NCBI GenBank assembly: GCA_009837445.1
Contig: VXTM01000051.1
Location: 49,970-113,969 of the forward strand
Reading direction: 5' to 3'
From: Acidimicrobiaceae bacterium
Lineage (GTDB): Bacteria; Actinomycetota; Acidimicrobiia; Acidimicrobiales; Aldehydirespiratoraceae
Length of the DNA: 64,000 nt
In this document: positions 46,458 through 55,074 of the stretch, one piece after another
How the letters are laid out: each line of letters begins with the position of its first letter
How positions within the stretch are numbered: the stretch's first letter is position 1
Translations under genes and position numbers: made by a program
The notes under the pieces: model-generated
Databases searched by the model: none
Told to the model about the DNA's origin: nothing
Seen by the model: the letters and a program-made list of their open reading frames with translations, nothing else

Positions 46458-47408
46458 GTGTCTCAGGACTCCTCCACCGCCGGCCGGCACCGTGTGCCGT
46501 CCACCGCCCAAGGATCACGGCTCGAGTCCTTCGGGCTGGTCGAGTGGGCGCTGCTGGGTGGCGTGGCGCTCATCTGGGGCTCCTCGTTCCTGCTCATCGA
46601 GATCGGCCTGGAGTCGCTGGCCCCGGGCACCATCACCTGGCTCAGGGCCACGCTCGGCTTCCTGGCCCTGGCCGCCGTCCCCGCCGCCCGCCAGCCGGTG
46701 GACCGGGCCGGCTACCCGCGCATCGTGCTGCTCGCGTTCGTCTGGGTGGTCGTCCCGTTCCTGCTGTTCCCCATAGCCCAACAGCACATCGACTCGGCCC
46801 TCACCGGAATGCTGAACGCGGCGACGCCGATCTTCAGCGCAGCCATCGCGGCCGTGCTGCTGCGATCGCTGCCCCGCCTGCGCCAGGCGGCCGGCATCGC
46901 GCTCGGGTTCGCCGGCACGGTCGCCATCGGCCTGCCCGCAGCCCGCCTCTCGGCCGACGCCGCCTGGGGGGTGCTGCTGGTGGTGGCCGCCACCTTCTTC
47001 TACGGGATCGCCCTCAACCTGGCCGTCCCCCTCCAGCAGCGCTACGGAGCGGCTGCGGTGATGATGCGAGCCCTCGGCGTGGCCACCGCAGCCACCGCTC
47101 CCTTCGGTCTGGCCGGCCTGGCCGACTCGCGCTGGAGCCTCGCGCCGGTGGTGGCCGTGACGGTGCTGGGCGTGGTGGGCACCGGCGCCGCGTTCGTGCT
47201 GATGGCCGCACTGGTCGGCCGGGCGGGTGCCACCCGCGCCGGGGTGGCCATCTACTTCATACCCCTCGTCGCCATGGTGCTGGGCGTGACCGTCCGCTCA
47301 GAGGTCATCCTCGCGCTGCAGTGGCCCGGCATCGCGATCGTGCTGCTAGGCGCCTGGCTAACCAGCCGCCACGAGCCCAAAATCCCCCACAACCCAGCTC
47401 TCCACTAA
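46458..47408 (+). CDS. EamA / drug-metabolite transporter family permease
   Basis: 316 residues from a GTG at 46458. Ten hydrophobic segments in two five-helix EamA repeats; first repeat begins LLGGVALIWGSSFLLIEIGL, second FYGIALNLAV. C-terminus ALQWPGIAIVLLGAWLTSR is typical for the family. Exports amino acids or small metabolites; substrate unknown. Divergent from the superoxide dismutase gene with 86 bp between. Confidence 0.9.
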   Translation: MSQDSSTAGRHRVPSTAQGSRLESFGLVEWALLGGVALIWGSSFLLIEIGLESLAPGTITWLRATLGFLALAAVPAARQPVDRAGYPRIVLLAFVWVVVPFLLFPIAQQHIDSALTGMLNAATPIFSAAIAAVLLRSLPRLRQAAGIALGFAGTVAIGLPAARLSADAAWGVLLVVAATFFYGIALNLAVPLQQRYGAAAVMMRALGVATAATAPFGLAGLADSRWSLAPVVAVTVLGVVGTGAAFVLMAALVGRAGATRAGVAIYFIPLVAMVLGVTVRSEVILALQWPGIAIVLLGAWLTSRHEPKIPHNPALH

Positions 47409-47450
47409 CCGCTAGAAACTCGACATCCGAGGGCGAGCACTCGGCACCCT

Positions 47451-47476
47451 GGTACCGCGTGGTACAATTGTGTACA
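47451..47476 (+). promoter_or_regulatory. Promoter/operator with three GTAC boxes at 10-bp steps
   Basis: GTAC occurs at 47452-47455, 47462-47465 and 47472-47475, exactly one helical turn apart, ending at the ATG of the antitoxin at 47476. A good -10 (TACAAT, 47463-47468) lies 8 bp before that ATG, so the transcript is probably leaderless. The phased boxes suggest binding of the antitoxin along one DNA face. Confidence 0.65.
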
Positions 47477-47745
47477 TGGTTAGTGAGTCGCTGCGTGAGG
47501 TCCGGTCGAGGTTCTCGGAGTTCGTCGAGCGGGTCAGCGCCCACCACGAGCGCGTCGTCATCACCCGCAACGGCTCGCCCGCCGCAGTGATGATGAGCCC
47601 GGACGACCTGGAGTCGCTCGAGGAGACGCTGGCGGTGCTAAACGACCGCGAGGCCGTGGCGGAACTCGCCGAGGCCTACCGAGCCTGCGCAGAGGGGGAC
47701 GTCGTGCGCGGGGTGGAGGCCGTCCGGGCGCTGCGGCCTTCGTGA
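47476..47745 (+). CDS. Phd/YefM-family antitoxin
   Basis: 89 residues from ATG 47476. MVSESLREVRSRFSEFVERV and ERVVITRNGSPAAVMMSPDD are the standard Phd/YefM N-terminal DNA-binding fold; the rest is a charged helix that covers the toxin. Stop overlaps the toxin start (GTGA). A GTG two codons upstream is an alternative, but the promoter predicts this ATG as the first transcribed base. Confidence 0.9.
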   Translation: MVSESLREVRSRFSEFVERVSAHHERVVITRNGSPAAVMMSPDDLESLEETLAVLNDREAVAELAEAYRACAEGDVVRGVEAVRALRPS

Positions 47746-48023
47746 GCGACGGTCGCCCATACCAGATAGTCGTCGCTGGACCGGCGGCTGCGGCCATCGC
47801 CGAGGATCTGCCCGAGGCGGTCGCCGCCGCGGTCGTAGAGCTGATCACCGGGCCGCTGCTGGACAACCCCCGGCGGGTCGGCGTGGCGCTGCGCCACGAG
47901 TTGGAGGGCCTGTGGAGCGCCCGCCGGGGCACCTACCGCGTCCTGTACAGGATCGACGACACCGCACATGAAGTCGTCGTTCTCCGCGTCAGCCACCGAC
48001 GAGACGCCTACCGCCCAGGCTGA
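47742..48023 (+). CDS. RelE/ParE-family toxin
   Basis: 93 residues from a GTG overlapping the antitoxin stop. YQIVVAGPAAAAIAEDLP, RHELEGLWSARRGTYRVLYRIDD and VVLRVSHRRDAYR match RelE-type mRNA interferases, including the RGTYRVLYRI core and a His/Arg-rich end that serves in catalysis. Forms a type II toxin-antitoxin module with the Phd/YefM protein. Confidence 0.92.
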   Translation: MSDGRPYQIVVAGPAAAAIAEDLPEAVAAAVVELITGPLLDNPRRVGVALRHELEGLWSARRGTYRVLYRIDDTAHEVVVLRVSHRRDAYRPG

Positions 48024-48119
48024 AAGCGGGCGAAGTCCCGCAACAACGAGACGACACTCCTGACGAGCGGGCTGACCGTCGCCCCGGGGGTGTCATAGGG
48101 GCTCTGTAGGGTCGTGCTC

Positions 48120-48596
48120 ATGGCTAGAAGGACAGCGCGGCGGGGCAGTTGGAAGGCTGAGCCACTCACCGTGCCGCAGCTGATCCCGGCGCCGGCTCGG
48201 GTATGGACCGACGACGAGATGGGCGCCATCCGGCGCGGCTACGTCCCTCACATCATGGACGAGAAGTGGTTCATCTTCATGGAGGGGAACCGCCTGTTCG
48301 CCCATCGCAGCTGGACCGGGCTGGGCGTCTACGAGGCCACCTTCGCCCCCGCGGACGGTGGCTACGTGATCGAGTCCGCGGTCGTCACCGGCGACGAGAC
48401 CGAGTACCGGCGCTCCTCCGACGAGGACGAGTCGCTGACGCTAGCGGTGCTCATCGCCAGCTACCTGCTGAAGGAGTCACTGACTGAGGAGCATCTGGCC
48501 TGCTTCGACCCGCACACCGCGTGGGAGTTCACCGTCCCCACGGTGCCCAAGGAGATGTTCCTGCCGCGGGTCGTCAAGAAGGCCGACCCGACCTAG
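48120..48596 (+). CDS. Conserved-looking hypothetical protein
   Basis: 158 residues from ATG 48120 (AGGG 8 bases upstream; GTG at 48114 is an alternative). Basic start, then WTDDEMGAIRRGYVPHIMDEKWFIFMEGNRLFAHRSW and an acidic middle (TGDETEYRRSSDEDES). Contains a predicted helix LAVLIASYLLKESL. No membrane span or known domain that I recognise. Single gene between the toxin-antitoxin pair and the CitE-like gene. Confidence 0.75.
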   Translation: MARRTARRGSWKAEPLTVPQLIPAPARVWTDDEMGAIRRGYVPHIMDEKWFIFMEGNRLFAHRSWTGLGVYEATFAPADGGYVIESAVVTGDETEYRRSSDEDESLTLAVLIASYLLKESLTEEHLACFDPHTAWEFTVPTVPKEMFLPRVVKKADPT

Positions 48597-48741
48597 ACGG
48601 CGGGCTGAGTATCCGCCCGCAGTCGTCCACCGCGACGTGGCGCAACAGCCTCGTGTCGCCGGTGTCGGCGTCAACTGACAGTATGGGCGAGCCCCTACCA
48701 GCGTCAACCTCCCGAGCAGGCCGCGAGGAGTCGACACCGCC

Positions 48742-49560
48742 ATGACCCGCACCCTTCTGTTCGTTCCCGGCGACAGACCCGAGCGCTTCGACAAGGCGCT
48801 GGCGTCGGGAGCCGACGAGGTCATCTGCGACCTGGAGGACGCGGTGGCCGAGGCGGCCAAGCCGTCCGCCCGGGAGGCGGTGGCGAGCTGGGTGCGAGCG
48901 AACTCCGGCGCGCCGGTGTGGGTGAGGGTCAACAACCGTCCCGACCTCCTCGACGCCGACGCCGCCATGGTCCGGTCGTTGGTGGCCGACGGCGTCGGCC
49001 TGGCCGGGGTGGTCGTGCCCAAGGCCGATCCCGAGGTCTGCGCCACCGACTTCGGCGGATGCCCGGTCATGGCCCTCATAGAGTCGGCCGAGGGCGTGTT
49101 GAGCGTGTACGAGGTGGCGTCGGTGCCTGGGGTGGTGCGCCTGGCGTTGGGCGAGGCCGACCTGGCCGCCGACATGGGCATGATGCCCTCGCCCGACGGT
49201 CTGGAGATGTGGCCGGTCCGCACCCGGGTGGTGGTTGCCTCGGCGGGCGTCGGACTGATGGCGCCGTGCGGGCCGGTGCACATGGACCTAAACGACGACG
49301 CGGGGCTGACGGCCACCAGCGAGTCGCTGCGCCGCCTCGGGTTCGGCGGGCGAGCGGTGATCCACCCCAGGCAGGTGGCCGCGGTCAACGCAGCCTTCAC
49401 CCCCTCCGACGACGAGATCGCTTGGGCCGAGGCGGTGGTGGCCACCTTCGAGGCGGCCGCGGCCGAGGGTCGGGAGGTGGCGGTGCTCGACGGCCAGTTC
49501 ATCGACGCCCCCGTGCTGCGCCAGGCCCGATCCGTGCTGGCCCGGGTACCCGACCGCTAG
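48742..49560 (+). CDS. CitE-like CoA-ester lyase (HpcH/HpaI family)
   Basis: 272 residues. MTRTLLFVPGDRPERFDKAL, VICDLEDAVAEAAK (Mg-binding Asp/Glu), VMALIESAEGVL (second acid) and LALGEADLAADMG define the CitE/L-malyl-CoA lyase group. RAVIHPRQVAAVNAAF is the usual C-terminal signature. Members cleave citramalyl-CoA, malyl-CoA or (in citrate lyase complexes) citryl groups; no citrate lyase partner genes are near, so a free CoA-ester lyase is likely. Converges on the E1 beta gene. Confidence 0.93.
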   Translation: MTRTLLFVPGDRPERFDKALASGADEVICDLEDAVAEAAKPSAREAVASWVRANSGAPVWVRVNNRPDLLDADAAMVRSLVADGVGLAGVVVPKADPEVCATDFGGCPVMALIESAEGVLSVYEVASVPGVVRLALGEADLAADMGMMPSPDGLEMWPVRTRVVVASAGVGLMAPCGPVHMDLNDDAGLTATSESLRRLGFGGRAVIHPRQVAAVNAAFTPSDDEIAWAEAVVATFEAAAAEGREVAVLDGQFIDAPVLRQARSVLARVPDR

Positions 49561-49639
49561 CCCCGGACGAGGACGGCGTCCTTGGCCTTGACGCTTACCG
49601 CCCGACCCCCGCTCCAGCCCCTAACTCCGTCGGCAGGCC

Positions 49640-50614
49640 TCAGCCCAGCGCCTCCCTGATCGTGGACGCGATGCGGGCAGCATCGGGCAGGGCCAGGTCC
49701 TCCAGCTTCGGGGCCGACGCCAGCGGCAGGTGCGGCGTCGTTATGCGCACGATGGGGCCGTCGAGGTCCCAGAACAGCTCCTCCGCCACGATCGAGCTGA
49801 GCTCGGCCCCCCAGCCGCACAGCCGGGGGTTCTCCTCCACCGTGAACAGCCGGCTGGTCTCCGAGACCGACGCCAGGATGGTGACGGTGTCCAGCGGGAC
49901 CAGGCTGCGGACGTCGAGGACGGTGACCTCCACGCCGTCGGCCGCCAGCAGGTCGGCCGCCTCTAGCGCCCGGGGCACCATCAGCGCCAGGGCCGCCACG
50001 GTCGCGTCAGGCCCCTCACGGAGCACGCGGGCCTTGCCCAGCTCGTCGACGATTTCACCATCGGGCACCTCGCCCCTGGTCGGGTAGAGCGCCTTGTGCT
50101 CGAACAGCAGCACCGGGTCGGGATCGCGCACCGAGGCGGCCATCAGCCCGACCATGTCCGCAGGCGTGGACGGCGCCACCACCTTCACGCCGGGGATGGC
50201 CATGGCCCAGTTCTCGACGCTCTGGGAGTGCTGGGCCCCGAACCGCAGTCCCCCGCCGTTGCCGGAGCGGATCACCAGCGGGCAGCCGACCATGCCGTCG
50301 GTCATGTAGCGGGTCTTGGCGATCTCGTTGGCGACCAGGTCCCAGCAGACGGCGAAGAAGTCCGAGAACATGATCTCCGCGATCGGCCTGAGCCCCGTCA
50401 TCGCGGCGCCCATCGCCGCGCCGAGGATGGCCTGCTCCGAGATCGGCGTGTCCACCACCCGGTCGGGCCCGAACTCGTCGAGCAAGCCGGAAGTGCTCTT
50501 GAACACTCCCCCGGCGCCGGCCACGTCCTCGCCGAGGAACACCACGGAGGGGTCTCGGCGCATTTCCTGGGCGATGCCGGCGGCGACCGCCTCCCGGTAG
50601 GTCAGTTCCGCCAT
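49640..50614 (-). CDS. 2-oxoacid/acetoin dehydrogenase E1 component, beta subunit
   Basis: 324 residues from ATG 50614. LTYREAVAAGIAQEMRRDP, VVFLGEDVAGAGG, RVVDTPISEQAILGAAMGAA and the C-terminal VTVLDVRSLVPLD are hallmarks of E1 beta (AcoB/PdhB). Translation starts 13 bp inside the end of the alpha gene. No E2 or E3 gene lies in the window, so complex type (pyruvate, branched-chain or acetoin) cannot be settled. Confidence 0.94.
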   Translation of the reverse strand: MAELTYREAVAAGIAQEMRRDPSVVFLGEDVAGAGGVFKSTSGLLDEFGPDRVVDTPISEQAILGAAMGAAMTGLRPIAEIMFSDFFAVCWDLVANEIAKTRYMTDGMVGCPLVIRSGNGGGLRFGAQHSQSVENWAMAIPGVKVVAPSTPADMVGLMAASVRDPDPVLLFEHKALYPTRGEVPDGEIVDELGKARVLREGPDATVAALALMVPRALEAADLLAADGVEVTVLDVRSLVPLDTVTILASVSETSRLFTVEENPRLCGWGAELSSIVAEELFWDLDGPIVRITTPHLPLASAPKLEDLALPDAARIASTIREALG

Positions 50615-51660
50615 CGCGAGCCCCCGTCCGCCCACACGTTGGTCCACAGGTCCTCGTCGGACGGCTCCGGCGCGCTCTTGGCCGCCTCGGTGGCCCGGTC
50701 GATCTCGGCCGCGACCTCCTGCACGATCGCCGCCAGCCGGTCCTCGCCCACCCCGAGGTCGAGCAGCCGCTGGTGGTACATCGGGATGGGGTCGTGGCCC
50801 ATCCACGCCTCGATCTCGTCGTCGGGGCGGTACGTGCCCGGATCGGCGCGGCTGTGGCCGCCGTGGCGGTAGGTCTTGGTCTCGATGATCGACGGCCCGC
50901 CGCCGGTGCGGGCCCGCTCGATGGCCGCCTGCGCCGCGAGGTAGACGGCGTCGGCGTCGTTGCCGTCGACGATGGTGGCGTCCATCCCGTAGGCGGGGGC
51001 CCGGTCGGCGGCCGGGTGGGTCACCGGCGTGACCTCGCCGATCGGCGTGTACTCCATGTAGAGGTTGTTCTCGCACACGAAGATCGTGGGCAGCCGGTAG
51101 TTGGCCGCGTAGTTGACGGCCTCGTGGAACGCCCCGATGTTGGTGGCCCCGTCACCGAAGAACGCCACCGCCGCCTGGTCGGTGCCCCGCAGCTTGGCCG
51201 ACCACGCCGCGCCGTTGGCGATGCACAGGTGGGCGCCGATGATGGCGTAGCAGCCCAGCATCCCGTGCTCCACCGACGTCAGGTGCATGGACCCGCCCTT
51301 GCCGCCGACCAGCCCGGTGGCCTTGCCAAGTAGCTCGGCGATGATCGGCTCGGGCCGCACCCCCCGAGCGACGGTGTGGCCGTGGCCCCGGTAGGTGGCG
51401 AAGCTGTAGTCGTCGGGGCGCAGCGCCACCCCGAACGCCGCGCCGGTGGCCTCCATGCCGATGCACAGGTGGCTGGTGCCCCGTACCAGCCCCTGCAGGA
51501 ACAGGTCGTAGATGCGCTTCTCGAGCTGGCGGATCTCGTGCTGCTTGCGGAACATCTCGAGCCGGGTCTCGAGATCGATGGGTGCGTCCTTCAGCGACTC
51601 GTCGAACGGTTCGGGCAGGACGACCTGATGCTGGCCGTAGGGCGCGCCGCTCACCGGCAC
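50602..51660 (-). CDS. 2-oxoacid/acetoin dehydrogenase E1 component, alpha subunit
   Basis: 352 residues from a GTG at 51660. TPP-binding motif FFGDGATNIGAFHEAVNYA, YRGHGHTVARGV with its active His, GKGGSMHL and the regulatory loop YRHGGHSRADPGTYR are present. Closest in look to acetoin dehydrogenase AcoA and pyruvate dehydrogenase PdhA. Partner of the beta subunit downstream. Upstream, only 4 bp separate it from the M24 gene, in a single operon. Confidence 0.94.
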   Translation of the reverse strand: MPVSGAPYGQHQVVLPEPFDESLKDAPIDLETRLEMFRKQHEIRQLEKRIYDLFLQGLVRGTSHLCIGMEATGAAFGVALRPDDYSFATYRGHGHTVARGVRPEPIIAELLGKATGLVGGKGGSMHLTSVEHGMLGCYAIIGAHLCIANGAAWSAKLRGTDQAAVAFFGDGATNIGAFHEAVNYAANYRLPTIFVCENNLYMEYTPIGEVTPVTHPAADRAPAYGMDATIVDGNDADAVYLAAQAAIERARTGGGPSIIETKTYRHGGHSRADPGTYRPDDEIEAWMGHDPIPMYHQRLLDLGVGEDRLAAIVQEVAAEIDRATEAAKSAPEPSDEDLWTNVWADGGSRWRN

Positions 51661-51664
51661 CGGC

Positions 51665-53038
51665 TCACGCCTCGCTCTCGGTGCCGGTGCCGGCCGGGGT
51701 GTTCAGATGCGACTGCGACTCCCGCAGGGTCGCCAGCGGCCCGTCGAAGGTGAAGTACCGGGTGCCGCACACCAGGAGGTCCTCGGCCGGGAAGCGGGTG
51801 ATCACCTCGCAGCCGTCGGCGGTGACCACGACCTCCTCCTCGATGCGAGCCGCCGACCAGCCGTCGGACGCGGGCCAGTAGGTCTCCAATGCGAACACCA
51901 TGCCCTCCTCGAGCACCTCGGGGTGGTCGAAGGAGACGAGCCTGCTGAAGATCGGCCTCTCCCAGATCGACAGCCCGACGCCGTGGCCGTACTGCAGGGC
52001 GAAGGCGGCCATCTCGTTCTCGAAGCCGAACTCCTCCGCGGCGGGCCACACCTCGCAGATGTCGGCGGTGGTGGCCCCCGGCCGCACCAGCGCGATGGCG
52101 CGGTCGATGTACTCGCGGCAGATCTTGTAGGCGTCCCGCTGGGCCGGCGAGGCGCTGCCCACCTGGAAGGTCCGGTAGTAGCAGGTCCGGTACCCGTTGA
52201 AGCTGTGGAGGATGTCGAAGAAGGCGGGGTCGCCGGGGCGGATGATGCGGTCGCTGTAGACGTGGGGATGGGGGGCGCAGCGCTCGCCCGAGATGGCGTT
52301 GACGCCCTCCACGTACTCCGAGCCCAGGTCGAGGAGGACCTTGTTGACCAGGCCGACGCACTCGTTCTCGCGCACACCGGGCCGCAGGAACCGGTACAGC
52401 TCCTCGTAGGCGGCGTCCACCATCGAGCAGGCGTGGGTCAGCAGGGTTATCTCGTCGGTGGTCTTGAGCCGGCGGGCCTCCAGGAACAGCTGCTGGCCGT
52501 CCACGACGGTGATGCCCGCGTCCTGCAGGGCCGCCAGCACCGGCATCTCGACGACGTCCACCCCGAGCGGCTCGCCCAGCAGGTCGTGCTCAGCCAGCAC
52601 CTCGCGCACCTTCGACGCCACGTCGGCCGCCATGGCGGCGCCGGGCGGGATCGCGCCCCGCAGCGTCGACAGCCCGGCCCGGGAGCCGTGGGTCTGGTGG
52701 CAGGAGGCGTCCGGCGCGCCCGCATGGGCGTGGCCGTGGTCGAGCCACGGGTTGTACAGCAGGTGATGCTTGGCCGCCGACCCGAAGTCCCAGATGATCG
52801 GCTCAGCTCCACGGGCCAGCAGCGCGAACCGGATCATCTTGTCGATCGCCCATGTCCCGATGTGGGTGGACGTCATGTAGCGGATGTTGGCGAAGTCGAA
52901 GCACAGCACCGCTCCGAGCTCCGACCTCTCCAGCTCGGCCTTGAGCCGAGCCAGGCGCTGGGTGCGGAGCCGGTCCATGTTGACCCGTTCCTCCCAGTCC
53001 ACGGTGTTCGGGCCGAAGGTTCGGATCCCCAACGTCAA
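51665..53038 (-). CDS. M24 (pita-bread fold) peptidase-like protein with altered metal site
   Basis: 457 residues. N-terminal creatinase-like domain (LGAVLCFDFANIRYMTST), C-terminal pita-bread domain. Of the five M24 metal ligands, Asp in FFDILHSFNGY, His in YGHGVGLS, Glu in FALETYW and Glu in RIEEEVVV are present, but the second Asp (eleven residues after the first) is Cys in YRTCYYRTF. It may be a lyase or hydrolase like creatinase or DMSP lyase DddP relatives rather than an aminopeptidase. Its ATG overlaps the upstream dehydrogenase gene by 4 bp. Confidence 0.88.
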   Translation of the reverse strand: MTLGIRTFGPNTVDWEERVNMDRLRTQRLARLKAELERSELGAVLCFDFANIRYMTSTHIGTWAIDKMIRFALLARGAEPIIWDFGSAAKHHLLYNPWLDHGHAHAGAPDASCHQTHGSRAGLSTLRGAIPPGAAMAADVASKVREVLAEHDLLGEPLGVDVVEMPVLAALQDAGITVVDGQQLFLEARRLKTTDEITLLTHACSMVDAAYEELYRFLRPGVRENECVGLVNKVLLDLGSEYVEGVNAISGERCAPHPHVYSDRIIRPGDPAFFDILHSFNGYRTCYYRTFQVGSASPAQRDAYKICREYIDRAIALVRPGATTADICEVWPAAEEFGFENEMAAFALQYGHGVGLSIWERPIFSRLVSFDHPEVLEEGMVFALETYWPASDGWSAARIEEEVVVTADGCEVITRFPAEDLLVCGTRYFTFDGPLATLRESQSHLNTPAGTGTESEA

Positions 53039-53967
53039 CTCCTCTCTGGTGGCTCGATGTCCGGCTCGACGCCCGCTGCGGCTTGCAGCCTGAGCAACAG
53101 GCTAAGGAAGTCGAGGTCGCCCATCCCTCTGGCGATGGCGTCGTCGACCAGTTCGGCCACCGCGGCTCCGACCGGGACCGGCACGTCCACGTCCTGGGCC
53201 TGCTCGCAGAGGAGTCGAAGGTCCTTGCGCAGGTCGCGGGTCGTGAACGTGGCGCGGTAGTCCCGGGCGATGGCGGCTTCGGCCTTGTACCCCAGGAAGG
53301 TCGAGCCGACGACCGACTTCGAGAGCGCGTCGGCGATGGTCTCGCGCTGCAGCCCGCTCCTCTCGCCGACCACGACCACCTCCGCGAACAACTCGGTGAT
53401 CCCGGCGAGCATCAGGTTCACGCACAGCTTGGCGACCCGGCTCTGCTCGCCCTCGCCCAGGTAGTTCACCACGGGCGCAACCGTCTGCAGGAGATCACGG
53501 TGTTCCTCGACGGCCGCGGCCGGCCCGGACACGAGCAGCGCCGCCCTACCCCGACGCACCGTGTCCGGGTTCCCGCTCACTGGTGCCCGCAGGTATCCGA
53601 CGGTCGCGGCCGCGCATGAGTCGGCCACCGCTTCGGAGGTGGCCATATCGATCGTCGAGAGTTCGATGAGCGTCGCCCCCGGCGCCATAGATCGGGCCAG
53701 TCCGGCGTCCAGCACCACCGCTCGAACCGCGGCCCCGTCGGTGAGCGAGGTCAGGACCGCCCGGCAGCCGCTGACCGCTTCGGCAATGGTCCCCGCCGGC
53801 CTCGCGCCCGCTTCGGCTGCCTGAGCCATTGGACCGGGCGAGCGATTCCACACCGCAACGTCGTAGCCGCCGGCCAGCCTTTCGACCACGGCCTGCCCCA
53901 TGCGCCCGAGACCGAGGACTGCGACCGTTGGAGTGATCGGGCGCTCCTCCCCCGCTGAGCAGCTCAT
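53035..53967 (-). CDS. Beta-hydroxyacid / 3-hydroxyisobutyrate dehydrogenase-like oxidoreductase
   Basis: 310 residues. Rossmann motif TVAVLGLGRMGQAVVERLA at about 14-31 (NADP-type pattern not certain), APVSGNPDTVRRGRAALLVSG and the catalytic Lys region RVAKLCVNLMLAG belong to the 6-phosphogluconate/3-hydroxyisobutyrate dehydrogenase group. The last 100 residues form the usual helical dimerisation domain. Middle gene of the operon, overlapping the M24 gene by 4 bp. Confidence 0.9.
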   Translation of the reverse strand: MSCSAGEERPITPTVAVLGLGRMGQAVVERLAGGYDVAVWNRSPGPMAQAAEAGARPAGTIAEAVSGCRAVLTSLTDGAAVRAVVLDAGLARSMAPGATLIELSTIDMATSEAVADSCAAATVGYLRAPVSGNPDTVRRGRAALLVSGPAAAVEEHRDLLQTVAPVVNYLGEGEQSRVAKLCVNLMLAGITELFAEVVVVGERSGLQRETIADALSKSVVGSTFLGYKAEAAIARDYRATFTTRDLRKDLRLLCEQAQDVDVPVPVGAAVAELVDDAIARGMGDLDFLSLLLRLQAAAGVEPDIEPPERS

Positions 53968-53980
53968 CGCCGCTCCCGGC

Positions 53981-54652
53981 TCAGACGATCAGCGGGAAGC
54001 GTGGATCGGAGTGCTCGCCTCGCCCCGAGGCCGCCCGGATGAAGGCGAGATCGTCGTCGAGGTCTGCGGGCCGGCCGGCCACCGTCCTACGGGCCAGAAG
54101 CTCGTCGAGGATGGCCGCGGTGACCGCGGTCCCGGCCGGCGTGGCGATGGGGTCCCGCTCCAGAGCATTGGTGAGGTCCATGCCGTGGGCCACCGCCTCG
54201 ACGGTCCTGGTGGGGACCCACTCCTCCAGCGTCATCAGGGCGAAGAACCCGGATCCGATCAGCCCCGGCGGGTTGCTGCTGGCCCCCTCGACGGTCGCTG
54301 CGAAGGTGTCGGACACCTTCTGGGCCATCGACTCGTTGGTGTGCTCGGCGGCCAGGCCGACCGCGTAGTCGTAGACCACCGGGGCGACCTCGTTGCGGTT
54401 GGCGATGAAGAAGCTGACCCGGTCGCGGCCGGTCTGGCCGTCCTGGGCGCTGTCGATCAGCGCCGCCGTGAGCCCGATCGAGATGTCGATGTGAGCGACC
54501 AGCTCCTTGACCGTCCACCTCGGCGCGGTCTCATCGAATGGGTCGAGTTTGGTGGTACGGGCCCAGTCGTCGCTGGACAGCCCGGCGATGCAGGCCTCGA
54601 CGGCGGCGAGTTCACCGCTGAGGACGGCCACCGAATCGCTGTAGTCGCTCAT
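53981..54652 (-). CDS. DinB/mycothiol-dependent maleylpyruvate isomerase-type protein
   Basis: 223 residues. WTVKELVAHIDISIG (first His), later Glu and VEAVAHGMDLTNAL (second His) match the metal-binding three-residue site of the MDMPI_N/TIGR03083-type helical bundle. These enzymes use mycothiol in actinobacteria. First gene of the five-gene leftward operon; 13 bp before the dehydrogenase gene. Confidence 0.88.
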   Translation of the reverse strand: MSDYSDSVAVLSGELAAVEACIAGLSSDDWARTTKLDPFDETAPRWTVKELVAHIDISIGLTAALIDSAQDGQTGRDRVSFFIANRNEVAPVVYDYAVGLAAEHTNESMAQKVSDTFAATVEGASSNPPGLIGSGFFALMTLEEWVPTRTVEAVAHGMDLTNALERDPIATPAGTAVTAAILDELLARRTVAGRPADLDDDLAFIRAASGRGEHSDPRFPLIV

Positions 54653-54758
54653 GGGTTCCTCCTTACCTGGCGGGCTACCCCTGGTGACGCCGAACCTTGG
54701 TCCGGCGTCTCCGATCAGCGAACCTAACAGAGCCCCGGATCAGCTTCTAGGCCGCCAG

Positions 54759-54798
54759 ACATATGTATAGGTGCATCTTCGAGTATGATCAACATATG
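54759..54798 (+). promoter_or_regulatory. Promoter/operator of CopG-PIN module with two ACATATG boxes
   Basis: ACATATGT (54759-54766) and ACATATG (54792-54798) are 33 bp apart, three helical turns, and flank a good -10 (TATGAT, 54784-54789). The second box contains the ATG at 54796, which would be about the first transcribed base, so the transcript is probably leaderless and autorepressed. Confidence 0.6.
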
Positions 54799-55074
54799 CA
54801 CAAGCAGCGCGTGACCGTCACCGTGGACGAGCCTCTGCTAGACGCGGCCACTTCTGCTGTACGCGAGGGGAGGGCCCGCTCGGTGAGCGAGTGGATCGGC
54901 GAGGCTATGGCCCAACGACGCGACCGCGACGAGCGGCTCGCCGTGCTGAGCAGGCTTGTCGCAGAGTATGAGGCAGAGCGCGGCTTCATCACCGACGACG
55001 AGATCGCCGAGCAAGCCCAGCGGGACCGGGACGCGGCCGCTTCGCATCGGGCCGCAGCTCGCCGGGCCGGATGA
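54796..55074 (+). CDS. Ribbon-helix-helix antitoxin (VapB/CopG-like)
   Basis: 92 residues. MHKQRVTVTVDEPLLDAATSAVR and the following ARSVSEWIGEAM show the beta-strand plus two helices of a ribbon-helix-helix fold; the remainder is charged (RRDRDERLAVLSRLVAEYEAER). Stop overlaps the PIN toxin start (ATGA). A longer start at 54763 is less likely because a good -10 lies between the two. Confidence 0.85.
   Translation: MHKQRVTVTVDEPLLDAATSAVREGRARSVSEWIGEAMAQRRDRDERLAVLSRLVAEYEAERGFITDDEIAEQAQRDRDAAASHRAAARRAG

Noticed and set aside
52000..53000. Calling the M24 protein DMSP lyase DddP
   Set aside because: General layout is similar, but the metal residues and active-site pattern differ, so a name would be unsafe.
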